NCBI GenBank assembly: GCA_003030785.1
Contig: PYVH01000018.1
Coordinates: forward strand, 1 to 43,393
Length of the DNA stretch: 43,393 bases
Source of the DNA: Marinobacter sp. B9-2
Lineage (GTDB): Bacteria > Pseudomonadota > Gammaproteobacteria > Pseudomonadales > Oleiphilaceae
Reading direction: 5' to 3'
The notes beneath the pieces were generated by a model. It saw only the letters and a list, made by a program, of their open reading frames with translations, did no database searches and was not told where the DNA came from. Position 1 is the first letter of the stretch; every line of letters starts with the position of its first letter. Positions 24,658 to 33,788 of this stretch are shown here, piece after piece. The position numbers were made by a program, and so were the translations under genes.

Positions 24658-25833
24658 TTAAAAGCCGTAAGCCAACTGAACGTTGAAGCGTTCGTCATCG
24701 TCGATAGCGTTGTCATCGTAATCGTCCACGGTGTAGGCCGCCTTGATGATAACGTTGTTTGCGAACAGGTAATTCACCCCAACGGACCACTGGGAGCGGT
24801 TTCCATCGGCATTCGGGGTGTCCAGGTCACCTATGCGGGCAACACCTTCCCACTTGGTATCCGGCAGCCGGTAGGCCGCCTGCGCATACCAGGCTGTAAA
24901 GTCAAGTTCCCCGCTCGCCTCACCATTAAGAAGTGTGCTGCCGGCTTCGCTTCCCACGGTCTGCTGGATATATTCACCGCGCAGCTGCAGGGTGTCAAGG
25001 TTGTAAACGGCGTCCGCACCCAGAACGGTGTAGTCACGGTCCGGCTCTCCCGCCGCCAGGTCAGTCACATCGTGCCCCTCGGCCACTCCAACCTTACCCA
25101 GGGCACCGGACAGGCCCAGTTCCAGCGCGGGCACCGGCAGGAAGCCTACCCGGCCACCGTAGACAAAATTACCATCGCCATTCGATGTGGCAGCCTCGGC
25201 TTCCAGTCCCAGATTACCATCAGCTGGATCGACAGCCAGCGTCGGCCCATTAGAGGTAAAAAGCGCATAGTTGGCGCGCATCGACCCGCTCAACGGGATG
25301 CCGCCACGCAACTGAACACCCAGGTCAGAGAGAGGAGCCGCGCCACCGTGACCAAAGCCCACCGGTGCGGTTGGCATCTTGTTGATCCAGGAGGGATGGA
25401 TATTCTGGCGGAACTGGCCGATCGGGCTCAAAAACTTGCCCGCGACCAGTGCCATGTAATCGTTCAGGATAAGATTGATGTTCGCATATCCCAATTCGAT
25501 TTCAGTTTCACCATCGGCAGTCGTCTCGACTTCAAGCTCGCCTTCAAACAGCACCCGGTCGGAAAACTGAAAATGAAAGATCGGCGTAAATTCTGCTGCC
25601 GTAAAACCGTCTTCCTGTCGATCAGAGCCCGCTATGAAATCAACGTTGCTAAATCCGGTCATATGCAGCTTGGACAGCGTATCGAGATTGTTGCTCTTTA
25701 CATCCTCCCGCAGTGCCGCGATCTGCGACTCAAGGTTGGCAATTTTTGATTCGGTGTCTTCGTTTGCGATTGCAGTCCCGCTTGCGAATACGGAGGCTGC
25801 CAGCGACAGCTTAATAAAATGGAGTTTTTTCAT
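24658..25833 (-). CDS. Porin with N-terminal coiled coil, cytochrome-operon member
   Basis: The protein is 391 residues. After a signal peptide (about 1-23) comes a short heptad stretch, KIANLESQIAALREDV, then a barrel with many aromatic-bounded strands ending FNVQLAYGF. The beginning of the barrel, HMTGFSNVDFIAG, and FSDRVLFEGELEVE resemble a family of outer-membrane proteins often annotated as hypothetical porins. AGAAGGG lies 8 nt before the ATG at 25833; a frame to 25911 runs into the promoter. A TTCAG direct repeat sits about 105 bp upstream. It leads the operon with two cytochromes c. Confidence 0.7.
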   Translation of the reverse strand: MKKLHFIKLSLAASVFASGTAIANEDTESKIANLESQIAALREDVKSNNLDTLSKLHMTGFSNVDFIAGSDRQEDGFTAAEFTPIFHFQFSDRVLFEGELEVETTADGETEIELGYANINLILNDYMALVAGKFLSPIGQFRQNIHPSWINKMPTAPVGFGHGGAAPLSDLGVQLRGGIPLSGSMRANYALFTSNGPTLAVDPADGNLGLEAEAATSNGDGNFVYGGRVGFLPVPALELGLSGALGKVGVAEGHDVTDLAAGEPDRDYTVLGADAVYNLDTLQLRGEYIQQTVGSEAGSTLLNGEASGELDFTAWYAQAAYRLPDTKWEGVARIGDLDTPNADGNRSQWSVGVNYLFANNVIIKAAYTVDDYDDNAIDDDERFNVQLAYGF

Positions 25834-25935
25834 AGGTGCACCCTTCTGGGTTAGATGAAGAGACGAATATAACTGTTCCGGGATAAGGCTTTCGAAAAGC
25901 CACCAATCCAAAACATGAACAATTAGACACCTTGA

Positions 25936-25953
25936 AACTGAAACGAAACTGAA
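25936..25953 (-). promoter_or_regulatory. TTCAG direct repeat upstream of the porin-cytochrome operon
   Basis: AACTGAA at 25936 and 25947 on the plus strand are identical and 11 bp apart; on the minus strand TTCAGTT-N4-TTCAGTT faces the porin. A TCTAAT hexamer (25922-25927, minus) follows 10 nt after the second TTCAG as a plausible -10. The remaining 25954-26147 stretch shows no recognisable gene or repeat. Confidence 0.65.
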
Positions 25954-26147
25954 ATTGTCAGTCGTGCCGCCCTTATCTTGATGCAGGTCAGTTTTTACAA
26001 TGGCCGGATATCATGAGATTGAGCCAGCACCGTATGTGGGGGCGCCACGCAGTATAGTCAGACACCCGGGAATGATCGCTCCTGTACGCCGTCTCAACGG
26101 AATCGAGCCTGATGCGAACCAGTCGACCGGCAAAACCAATACCTGCG

Positions 26148-26816
26148 TCACACCGTATCATTTTCACTACTATTTCGTGACGCAGCGGCGAGCTGACGCC
26201 ACCGCCCCCAGCGGGGGATGAACATCGGCACCTGCCGCTGGTAGGCACGGTACTCCTCACCGAACTCCTTGAGCACCTGCCGTTCCTCACGTCGAGCCAG
26301 CCATGTGTAGACAAGCACGATCACCGGAAAAAGGCCGACCGAGAATAACGTCGGCCAGTGCACCACCCCTTCTCCAAACAGAGCGATGAATAGCCCCGTA
26401 TATTGCGGATGCCGCACATACGCATACAAGCCGTCTTTCACCAAACGGTTTTCACCTCGTGCCTTGTGGACCTGACGCCACCCCTGAATAAAGAGGCCGA
26501 TCCCGGTGAACGCGAGCGCATAGCCGAGCAACATTGAGACCAACATCCCGGTTTCGCCCAGCCCTACCAGGGTCGACCACAAGCTGGCGCTGACATACTC
26601 ACTGTCGAGGCCAAAAAAACGCACCAACAGATAAATAGTGAGCGGAAAACCGTACATTTCCGCATAAAGTGCAATGATGAAGGCCTGCACCACTCCGGCG
26701 CCGGCCCATTCCCGCCAGTTTTTCGGCGCGAAATAACGGTAAAAGAACCAGGACACCAGAACGATAACGATCAGTGTGATGCCCCAGGCCCCAGCGTGAT
26801 TGAACGATTCATTCAT
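26148..26816 (-). CDS. Isoprenylcysteine/phospholipid methyltransferase-like membrane protein (second copy)
   Basis: The 222-residue protein has about five membrane helices and the same layout as the protein at 4297-4947. It shares AEMYGFPLT in the second helix region, the SAM-binding YVRHPQYTG, and the glutamate-bearing helix REERQVLKEFGEEYRAY. The two copies are clearly homologous but far from identical. It is not preceded by a DUF2933 gene and no TTCAG box was found upstream. It stands between the phosphoketolase-like gene and the porin operon. Substrate unknown. Confidence 0.75.
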   Translation of the reverse strand: MNESFNHAGAWGITLIVIVLVSWFFYRYFAPKNWREWAGAGVVQAFIIALYAEMYGFPLTIYLLVRFFGLDSEYVSASLWSTLVGLGETGMLVSMLLGYALAFTGIGLFIQGWRQVHKARGENRLVKDGLYAYVRHPQYTGLFIALFGEGVVHWPTLFSVGLFPVIVLVYTWLARREERQVLKEFGEEYRAYQRQVPMFIPRWGRWRQLAAASRNSSENDTV

Positions 26817-26957
26817 AGCATGATTGACCTGTATGTGGGGCGGCTAGCTGCATCGGTTGCCGCCCGGATTGTTTTAGTGTGAGAATCAGTACGGTGATGA
26901 CCAGCGCTTTAGTTTTCCCCGTAAAGACTGTTGTAAATCGATCCTCGCGCTCCATCG

Positions 26958-29333
26958 CTACAATGTCGCCTTATCAGCGCCTGAGGAGCCACTTTTTGAC
27001 AGGATCGCCTGCACTATCGAATGGGCATCACATTTGTTGGCCTGCAGCAGCCCCGATGTATCCAGGGTGCCACCATGGTTTTCATAGCCAAACGCCAGCG
27101 TCCGGTCGGGCCCGAGATCGAGAGGACGGCAGAGTCCCAGCAAGGCCTCTGGGCGCATATGGCACACGAACACTCTGAGTTTTGTATCGTGAGGAAACAG
27201 CTCGGCCCTGTAAGAACTACCAGACTGATGCCCTGACTCGATTGGATCCCGGGGACTCCGGAATCGACCGGGCTCGAGAAGGCAGACCACACCACTCGAA
27301 AGCCCTCTCTGAGCCAGCGCTTCGGCAACCTCAAGGCAAACCCGGAGTTGATAGGCGCCGACAGCGATCAACTGCACATCACCGGCTTCACCAAGAGCGA
27401 TGGCACCATCCCGGAGCAATTGCACAGCCTGACGGCCGTCAAAAACGGCAGGCAGTTTTGCCTTGGGAACCGTCATGGCCCAGAACTGCCCCTGGGTTCG
27501 AAAACACTCGTTAAGGCACGCCACAGCACTATTGCAGTCGGGAGGATAGACAACGCGGGCAGTGTCACTCATTTCTCCCATCAGGACTTCGCCGAAGGCC
27601 GGGTCCTGATGAGACTGCTCGTTCTTGCCGTTTTCCCAGAGGTGCGACGTCGCAATGACCGGCACGGATAACCATCGGGCGGGCCGACCGAGACTTTTCT
27701 GGTGTCGCGCAAAAATAATTTCCTGCCGAAGAGCGCCAATCATTTTCATGGCAAACGCTTCGTAGGACACCACCAGATTCATACCTCCCTTATTACCCAG
27801 AGCGGCGCTGACAACGGCCTCCTCATTCAGGGCTGTGATTACCGAGCCGTGAAGGGATTCCGCAAGGCCGGGCTCGGGCGTCAGGGTGCGATGCTTCAGA
27901 AGGTCAAGCGACTGGTTCATCTGATTACTACGCAATTCATCCGGGTTCCCCAGGCGAATACGAAGCGCCGGGTTGGCCTTTACAAGGGCAACAAACTGCC
28001 GATCAATCGCAACCATGGGCGACTCTGATACCGCCGTTTGCAACCAGACCGGTTCGGGCACAGTTTGCAGCTTGACGTCACGACAGCTCAGCGGATGATC
28101 CTTTTCCGCAGGCCGATCGTCTGCCCGGTGAGTTGCCAGCACGTCGCGGGCGCCGTGAATCTCGATCTCGGGCACAAACAAACGGGCAATGGATTCGTTA
28201 AAGTGCCTGCGCGAGACCTCATCAAATCTCGGTATTGCCGGAAGCGGGGTACCATGCGCCGCGTTTGAGCCAGCACCATAGAAACCATAGCCTTTGACCG
28301 TCTCGGCAATCAGATAGGGGAGCTTTACAGGGTACCTCATGTGGCCGGCGCTGACCTGTTCGCTGCACGCCTGAAGCCTCGATTCGGCCTCGAAGATGCC
28401 CCAGATAAAGGCCGCAGGGTCGCGGCCATCAATGAGTATGGGGTAAAAACCATTGAGCTCCAGGTGCTGCCGGAACCAGTCCGTGCCTCCTTGCAGAAAG
28501 ATGGTTGACCGTTGATCAATGCGGCGCCCGTTAGCAATCATCACCGGGGTCACCAGGCCACAGTCCTCGGCTTGCCACCAGCGGCTTGCCCAGTCGCTGC
28601 CCCGCTGCTCCTCAAATGCCCCATCACTGAGAAACGCGACCAGACGCTCCCCCGGCAGCGGCATATGGGTGTATTGCAGTTCCGCAAAGCCCAGGTATCC
28701 GCCCTCGATCAGCCCGCCGGCAGTGTGGGGGTTGACGTGACTGCCCAGGGGAACCCCCGGTGTCCCATCGAGAGTGACGGCGTAGCTGTAAAAGTCACTC
28801 ACCAGCCGGGACAGCCCCGCCTCGTCGAGCGTGTACCGATCCTGCTGTTCTGGATGCAGATTGCCGAGCAGTATGTTGACGCTTTCGATAGCCGCCACAC
28901 AGTGCCCCTGCCCCATCAGCCAGCTACGGGTCAGCCCCGCCAACGCGTTGGCGGCCGTGTAGCCAAGATAGGCAGGCACCATGTTCAGCGAACCACCGGT
29001 ATGCCCCTGGGGATTTTCCTTGAAGTCATCCGCCGCCAGCGGCTGTCCGGACAGGTCCACTCTGCTGGCATAAGTCATGTGGGCTACCAGCCACATGGCC
29101 GCGTTGGTGAGGGTGTCTGCAGCCTCGAAAATAATCAGGGCATCGTCGAGCGAGTCATAACGCCCGGCACACACGAGTTCCTGGCACAGGTCGAACACGC
29201 GCACCTGGGTCAAATCGGTATGTTCGATCACCCCGCGCCCTTTTGCCCAGTTGGCAAACTGGGGGTAACGCTGCCGGTATTGGGCAGCACGCTGCTGGAT
29301 TCGATGTGAATCCTCAATGGAATAGCCGTTCAT
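26958..29333 (-). CDS. Divergent phosphoketolase-family thiamine-diphosphate enzyme
   Basis: The protein is 791 residues, the usual size for xylulose-5-/fructose-6-phosphate phosphoketolases, and follows their domain order. It has GHTGGSLNMVPAYLGY near residue 108, GSHVNPHTAGGLIEGGYLG near 193, a middle domain with EEAVVSAALGN, and a C-terminal transketolase-like domain. Where classic enzymes have GDGEAETG and HLNGYKI, this one has LSDGAFEEQRG and IANGRRI, so it belongs to a divergent branch. Similar proteins have been labelled xylulose-5-phosphate 3-epimerase. If active as a phosphoketolase it would yield acetyl-phosphate and glyceraldehyde-3-phosphate. GGGAGAG lies 4-6 nt before the ATG. 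It follows the MBL gene by 97 nt. Confidence 0.8.
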   Translation of the reverse strand: MNGYSIEDSHRIQQRAAQYRQRYPQFANWAKGRGVIEHTDLTQVRVFDLCQELVCAGRYDSLDDALIIFEAADTLTNAAMWLVAHMTYASRVDLSGQPLAADDFKENPQGHTGGSLNMVPAYLGYTAANALAGLTRSWLMGQGHCVAAIESVNILLGNLHPEQQDRYTLDEAGLSRLVSDFYSYAVTLDGTPGVPLGSHVNPHTAGGLIEGGYLGFAELQYTHMPLPGERLVAFLSDGAFEEQRGSDWASRWWQAEDCGLVTPVMIANGRRIDQRSTIFLQGGTDWFRQHLELNGFYPILIDGRDPAAFIWGIFEAESRLQACSEQVSAGHMRYPVKLPYLIAETVKGYGFYGAGSNAAHGTPLPAIPRFDEVSRRHFNESIARLFVPEIEIHGARDVLATHRADDRPAEKDHPLSCRDVKLQTVPEPVWLQTAVSESPMVAIDRQFVALVKANPALRIRLGNPDELRSNQMNQSLDLLKHRTLTPEPGLAESLHGSVITALNEEAVVSAALGNKGGMNLVVSYEAFAMKMIGALRQEIIFARHQKSLGRPARWLSVPVIATSHLWENGKNEQSHQDPAFGEVLMGEMSDTARVVYPPDCNSAVACLNECFRTQGQFWAMTVPKAKLPAVFDGRQAVQLLRDGAIALGEAGDVQLIAVGAYQLRVCLEVAEALAQRGLSSGVVCLLEPGRFRSPRDPIESGHQSGSSYRAELFPHDTKLRVFVCHMRPEALLGLCRPLDLGPDRTLAFGYENHGGTLDTSGLLQANKCDAHSIVQAILSKSGSSGADKATL

Positions 29334-29430
29334 GATCTCTCCCTGATAACTCTACTGACGTTAATGGTGGCCTATTAGAAATCCTCGCCGTAAATATCCG
29401 GATTACCCCGGGTATTTGCCCAGTCTCACA

Positions 29431-30786
29431 TCAAAGACGCAAAATGGATTGGTAGCTTGCCACCTCCACCTCAAACCGGGTGTTCTGACGCAAGTGATCC
29501 TTCATGGCCTCCAGCGCATCAGGGTCTCCATGAATCAAGTTGATCGGCGTTTCGGGGGCCAGGTCACTCTGAGCCAGCCACTGTTCGATCTCTGTGAAAT
29601 CTCCATGTCCGGAAAGCCCACTCAACACCTCCAGCCGGGCCTTGACCGGAATCCAGTCGCCGTGGATCTTGATCCTTTCCGCTCCATCAACCATTTTGGC
29701 GCCTCGTGTCCCCCCTGCCTGATAACCGGCAAAGATAACGGTTGTGCGGTGCTGGCCGAGGAGACGCTTGAAGTGATGAAGAATGCGACCGCCCGTTGCC
29801 ATACCGCTGCCTGCAATAATTACGTGCGGGTAGGCCTGATCAGCCAGCGCCTTGGAGTCCTGGACGCTGCGGCTATAATGAACGGTGCTGCACATTTCGT
29901 GGCATTCTGAACTGCTCAACCGATGCTGATCTTCGTAGCGGCAGTAAATCTCAGAAACATCAATCGCCATGGGGCTATCCAGATAAACTGGCAACCTTGG
30001 AATTCGTCCCGCCTTCATCAGGTCGGTGAGCATATGTTGCAAGACCTGCGCTCTGCCCACGGCAAAGGCTGGAATCAGTATATTGCCCCCTTTGTCGACC
30101 GTTTCGTTGACGATGTCCGCCAATTGTGACGGCAAATCCACGTCTTCGTGGCGACGATCGCCATATGTTGATTCCAGCATCAGCATGTCGAGTGCTGGCA
30201 GGGGTGCCGGTGGCCTCATGAAAATATCATTGAGGCGGCCCACATCGCCGGAAAAACCGACGCGTTTACCTTCCGCCTCGATGATGACACAGGCCGCCCC
30301 GAGAATGTGCCCGACCGGTCGCAGATGAAAGCGTATATCACCGAGCTGGATCACTTGGTGAAAGTCCACCGACTGAAACAGCTCCATGCAGGCTTCTGCA
30401 TCCTCCTGATCATACAGGGGCTCCGGATTCTCATGCCTGCTCAGCTTATGGCGGCCGAGGTAATGTGCCTCCTCTTCCTGAAGATGGCCGCTATCGGCCA
30501 GCAATATGCTGCATAGCTCTCGGGTGGCATGATGGGTATAAACCGCCCCCCGGAAGCCCTGCTTGTACAACACGGGGATGTAGCCTGAATGATCCAGATG
30601 GGCATGGGTCAGAAGCACGGCATCCAGCGAGGCAATATCGAGCGGCAACGGTTGCCGGTTGCGCTTTCTCAGCCACTTGTACCCCTGAAACAGGCCGCAA
30701 TCGACCAATACACGTGTCTGGCCGGTTTCAACCAGGAACTTGGAGCCGGTCACGGTTTCCGTGCCACCCAGAAATGTAATGTTCAT
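29431..30786 (-). CDS. Beta-CASP metallo-beta-lactamase-fold RNase-like protein
   Basis: The protein is 451 residues. The N-terminal MBL motifs are TETVTGSKFLVE, the zinc site LTHAHLDHSG, PVGHILGAA and FSGDVG. A beta-CASP region follows (MLESTYGDR, VDKGGNILIPAFAVGRAQ, IIAGSGMATGGRILHH), and the C-terminal motif SGLSGHGD precedes INLIHGDPDA. This is the layout of bacterial/archaeal RNases of the CPSF73 kind. RNA cleavage is the family activity; the actual substrate is unknown. Its ATG overlaps the stop of the PRPP-synthetase-like gene, which suggests strict co-production with it. A link between RNA turnover and nucleotide salvage would make sense of the pairing. Confidence 0.88.
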   Translation of the reverse strand: MNITFLGGTETVTGSKFLVETGQTRVLVDCGLFQGYKWLRKRNRQPLPLDIASLDAVLLTHAHLDHSGYIPVLYKQGFRGAVYTHHATRELCSILLADSGHLQEEEAHYLGRHKLSRHENPEPLYDQEDAEACMELFQSVDFHQVIQLGDIRFHLRPVGHILGAACVIIEAEGKRVGFSGDVGRLNDIFMRPPAPLPALDMLMLESTYGDRRHEDVDLPSQLADIVNETVDKGGNILIPAFAVGRAQVLQHMLTDLMKAGRIPRLPVYLDSPMAIDVSEIYCRYEDQHRLSSSECHEMCSTVHYSRSVQDSKALADQAYPHVIIAGSGMATGGRILHHFKRLLGQHRTTVIFAGYQAGGTRGAKMVDGAERIKIHGDWIPVKARLEVLSGLSGHGDFTEIEQWLAQSDLAPETPINLIHGDPDALEAMKDHLRQNTRFEVEVASYQSILRL

Positions 30787-31703
30787 CGGCGCTCATCCTC
30801 CACCTGATTGAGAAAATGCCTGACCGGCGGCACCAGCAACTCGCTGACATCGATCTCATTGCTGCTGTGTGGAACCGTGTTGGTGGTCACCAGCGTCTGC
30901 AGGCCGGTACCCAGAAGGTAGGTGTCCGAGGCCTCCGCAAAAATGCCATGCACCGCCGCACACAGGATGGCCTCCGTGCCTTGTGCCTTAAGTGCCCTGA
31001 CACACTCGCCAATGGTGCGGCCGCTGGAAATAACGTCATCAATGATGACGGCTTTCCGGCCGTTATACGCCGAGATATCCGGCAAGGTGACTTCAACGCG
31101 CCGGTCACCCAGACGCTGCTTGGTGCCAATGACATAAGGATGGTTACTGGCCTGCGCGATACTTGATACCCATTGCTCACTTTCCGCGTCCGGACCTACC
31201 AGCAACAGACCGTTTTGCCCCCGTAGCCAATCCGCCAGCGCCGGTGCTCCCTGAACAACTTGCGTGGGTATGCTGTAGATTTCGTCAAGAGACTGGTACC
31301 TGTGCAAATGTGGATCAACGGTGATCAGCCAGTCGATATGTAAAGACAAAGACTGGGCAAACACCCTGGAAGTGACCGCCTCCCCTTCTTCGAAGCGTCG
31401 ATCCTGGCGCATATAGCAAAGATAGGGCGCCACCAACCCAATCGACCTGGCACCGAGTTCCCGGAGAGTTTCAAAGAGAAACAGGAGAGCAAGGTATTTG
31501 GTGTCTGGATGCGTTAGGTCGGCCAATATTACGCAGTTCGCACCTTTGACTGATGTGAGCACACGTAAGTAGGACTCACCATCAGGGAACCTCCGCACCT
31601 CCAAACTTCCCGGCTCCAGATTGAGCCGATCACAAAGTTTTTCCCGTAATGGATGGGGAGCAAGGCTGAACAACACACTTTTTTCAGTAATGCCCACAAT
31701 CAT
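30783..31703 (-). CDS. Ribose-phosphate pyrophosphokinase-like protein
   Basis: The 306-residue protein has the PRPP-synthetase fold markers. These are VRRFPDGESYLRV, APYLCYMRQDRRFEEGE (nucleotide loop), TVDPHLHRY (catalytic His region) and the PRPP loop VIIDDVISSGRTIGE. The loop differs from the classical DDIIDTGGT form, and the protein lacks allosteric features of the main bacterial Prs, so it is a divergent paralogue rather than the housekeeping copy. It would interconvert ribose-5-phosphate plus ATP and PRPP plus AMP. It overlaps both neighbours by 4 nt (AMP-phosphorylase-like upstream, MBL downstream). Confidence 0.88.
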   Translation of the reverse strand: MIVGITEKSVLFSLAPHPLREKLCDRLNLEPGSLEVRRFPDGESYLRVLTSVKGANCVILADLTHPDTKYLALLFLFETLRELGARSIGLVAPYLCYMRQDRRFEEGEAVTSRVFAQSLSLHIDWLITVDPHLHRYQSLDEIYSIPTQVVQGAPALADWLRGQNGLLLVGPDAESEQWVSSIAQASNHPYVIGTKQRLGDRRVEVTLPDISAYNGRKAVIIDDVISSGRTIGECVRALKAQGTEAILCAAVHGIFAEASDTYLLGTGLQTLVTTNTVPHSSNEIDVSELLVPPVRHFLNQVEDERR

Positions 31704-33214
31704 TCCTCTCGCTTTACAGTGAAGATTGCCGGCCCCATATCGTTAAACGCCAGCGCATAATCCTGCTGCCCCGGACTGTCACTGAGCAATTCATAGAGAG
31801 GCTCTCCCTTAGTGACTCTATCACCGACGGTCGCCAGTAGCCGCAGCCCTGCGGTAGAGCTGGCAGGTGCGCCTGCCAGCTTGGCGACACGGGCAAGCCG
31901 ACGATTGTCGATAGACACGATTGTTCCGGATTCCGAGCACAGAACTGGGCGCCTAAAACGGGCTTCACCTAAGCTCCTCTGCCCTCCCTGAGCCTCTGTT
32001 ATACGCTTGAACTGCCCCCAGGCAGAGCCGTTTTGAAGTAGTCGTTCTGCTTTGACCATCCCCTCTTTCACGCCACGACCATCAGCCAGATCGAACAAAT
32101 GGCCAGCCAGCATGATGGCGCGGCTCCGTAGATCCTCCGGCGCACCCCGCTTTCCCTGCAACACGGCCAAAACATCACGGGCCTCCTCTGTCGGCCCGAT
32201 CCCTGCACCAACCGGCTTGCTGCCGTCTGTCGCGATGCAGCGTACCTTCAGCCCACAGGCCGCCCCAACGCTTGTGAAAAGAGAGGCCAGCCGGTCGGCA
32301 TCGCCGGGCGTTCGAACCTTGGCCGTCTCCCCCACCGGAATATCAATCACCGCATGGGTGGAACCGGCAGCAATCTTCTTGGACAGCACCGAGGCCACGA
32401 GCTGGCCCTCACCATCAAGGTCCAGCGCTCTCTCGATGCGAATCAACAGGTCATCAGCCGGGCTGAGGTTCATCGCCCCACCCCAGGCGAGACAGGCACC
32501 GGTTTCTCTGACCACACGGCGAATCTCGTTCAGCCCAAGCCTCACATTGGTCAGCGCTTCCATGGTGTCCGCTGTTCCCGCCGGTGAGGTGATGGCACGG
32601 GAGGAGGTTTTAGGCATTACTAAGCCTGCTGCGCTGACGATCGACACAACCAGCGGCGTGGTCCGGTTGCCCGGCAGGCCTCCAACACAGTGTTTGTCGA
32701 ACACACGATCCACGCCTGGCCAATCGAGCTGTTGTCCGCAATTCACCATCGCCTGGGTCAAAGCAACAATCTCATCGAAACCTAATCTGCCACCCGCACA
32801 AGCGCTCAGGAAACAGGCTATTTCGACATCGCTGTATTTGTGTGCGGAGATATCGGAGACAATGCGGGCCATCTCAGCCGGAAGCAAGCTGTGTCCGAAT
32901 ACTTTCCGACGAACCAGACTCAAGGATTCGATATAGGGCGCATGATGTACTGAAACCAGGTCAGACTGAGCCACCCCGAGCCGCTCTATGGCGATATCTG
33001 AAAGCCCCGCATACCCTTTGGGAACCGTTTCATCAGACGAAATATTGAGAGTTGCGATGATGGAACGTCCCTGCGAGGAAATTCCCACCCTGGAACTGGC
33101 GGCGAATCCTTCTGAAAGGCACACATCACAATCACCACGCATGTAGACGACAGGCTCCTGATGAGTATTGATACCCATCTTGAAAACCCGTAACTGACTG
33201 GAAGACGCCACCAT
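31700..33214 (-). CDS. AMP phosphorylase / thymidine phosphorylase-family protein (archaeal type)
   Basis: The protein is 504 residues. An N-terminal domain of about 85 residues, as in archaeal AMP phosphorylases, precedes the phosphorylase core with DKHCVGGLPGNRTTPLVV and PKTSSRAITSPAGTADTME. The motifs WGGAMNLSPADDLLIRIE and KKIAAGSTHAVIDIPVGETAKV follow, then KPVGAGIGPTEEARDVL. The C-terminal domain has SIDNRRLARVAKLAGAP. The SSRAITSxAGTADT signature with this N-terminal extension fits NMP phosphorylases that release a base and ribose-1,5-bisphosphate, rather than thymidine phosphorylase. AAAAGG lies about 10 nt before the ATG. It opens the coupled trio with Prs-like and MBL genes. Confidence 0.88.
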   Translation of the reverse strand: MVASSSQLRVFKMGINTHQEPVVYMRGDCDVCLSEGFAASSRVGISSQGRSIIATLNISSDETVPKGYAGLSDIAIERLGVAQSDLVSVHHAPYIESLSLVRRKVFGHSLLPAEMARIVSDISAHKYSDVEIACFLSACAGGRLGFDEIVALTQAMVNCGQQLDWPGVDRVFDKHCVGGLPGNRTTPLVVSIVSAAGLVMPKTSSRAITSPAGTADTMEALTNVRLGLNEIRRVVRETGACLAWGGAMNLSPADDLLIRIERALDLDGEGQLVASVLSKKIAAGSTHAVIDIPVGETAKVRTPGDADRLASLFTSVGAACGLKVRCIATDGSKPVGAGIGPTEEARDVLAVLQGKRGAPEDLRSRAIMLAGHLFDLADGRGVKEGMVKAERLLQNGSAWGQFKRITEAQGGQRSLGEARFRRPVLCSESGTIVSIDNRRLARVAKLAGAPASSTAGLRLLATVGDRVTKGEPLYELLSDSPGQQDYALAFNDMGPAIFTVKREE

Positions 33215-33260
33215 GTATCAACATCCTTTTCTGCGTCGAAGAATAATTTCAGTGTTCTGA

Positions 33261-33719
33261 TCAGAGGTCGTTCATACGCCCTATCTGCCTGGCCAATCGC
33301 ATAGCTTCGTTCTCTTCCATGGTTAGCAACGATTGCAGTAATTCTTTCGCCTCGGGAATCTCGGCTTTGTCGGCCATGGTGCGATAAAGGTCCTCTATCT
33401 GATCATGGAAATCGAATACTTCTCTGCATATGCCCTCAAAATCCAGCTGTGCGTAGGGCTCATCGCAGGTTCTGTGGGTCTTAATGGGATGGTGAGACAG
33501 GTAGTCGTAGACCCTTGTCTCCAATGCTTTGAAATCGCCCTGCGACTTGAATTCATTCACGATACGTTCCATTTCCGATTCATGGGTCGCCAGATAGTCC
33601 AGCAGCGCCCGTGCTCGCTCCTCTTCATTCTTCGTAGCGCAATGTGACATACACCTTGCAAGGTGAGCATGCAAATCCCGTGTCCAGCTAATAAGTTCTC
33701 CAAAGGTTTTGATGTCCAT
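33261..33719 (-). CDS. Four-helix-bundle protein, possibly metal-binding (ferritin- or hemerythrin-like)
   Basis: The product is 152 residues, cytoplasmic, almost wholly helical. Histidines and acidic residues recur at helix-like spacing (HAHLARCMSHC, LATHESEMERIV, HHPIKTHRTC, DFHDQIEDLYR, EENEAMRLARQI), which suggests a bundle with an internal metal site. No exact family is recognised; hemerythrin-like or rubrerythrin-like folds are the best guesses. AAGGGGG lies about 9 nt before the ATG. It is 46 nt ahead of the AMP-phosphorylase-like gene and has a TTCAG direct repeat 70 bp upstream, so it is the first gene of that operon. Confidence 0.55.
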   Translation of the reverse strand: MDIKTFGELISWTRDLHAHLARCMSHCATKNEEERARALLDYLATHESEMERIVNEFKSQGDFKALETRVYDYLSHHPIKTHRTCDEPYAQLDFEGICREVFDFHDQIEDLYRTMADKAEIPEAKELLQSLLTMEENEAMRLARQIGRMNDL

Positions 33720-33788
33720 TTACCCGTTCCCCCTTGTTGTCATTAATCATGTCAGCAAACAGCAATTACCTACCACTTAAACTCATAA

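Noticed and set aside
26000-26221. 73-codon plus-strand frame before the second methyltransferase
   Set aside because: No ribosome site, no family, and it overlaps the end of the methyltransferase gene.
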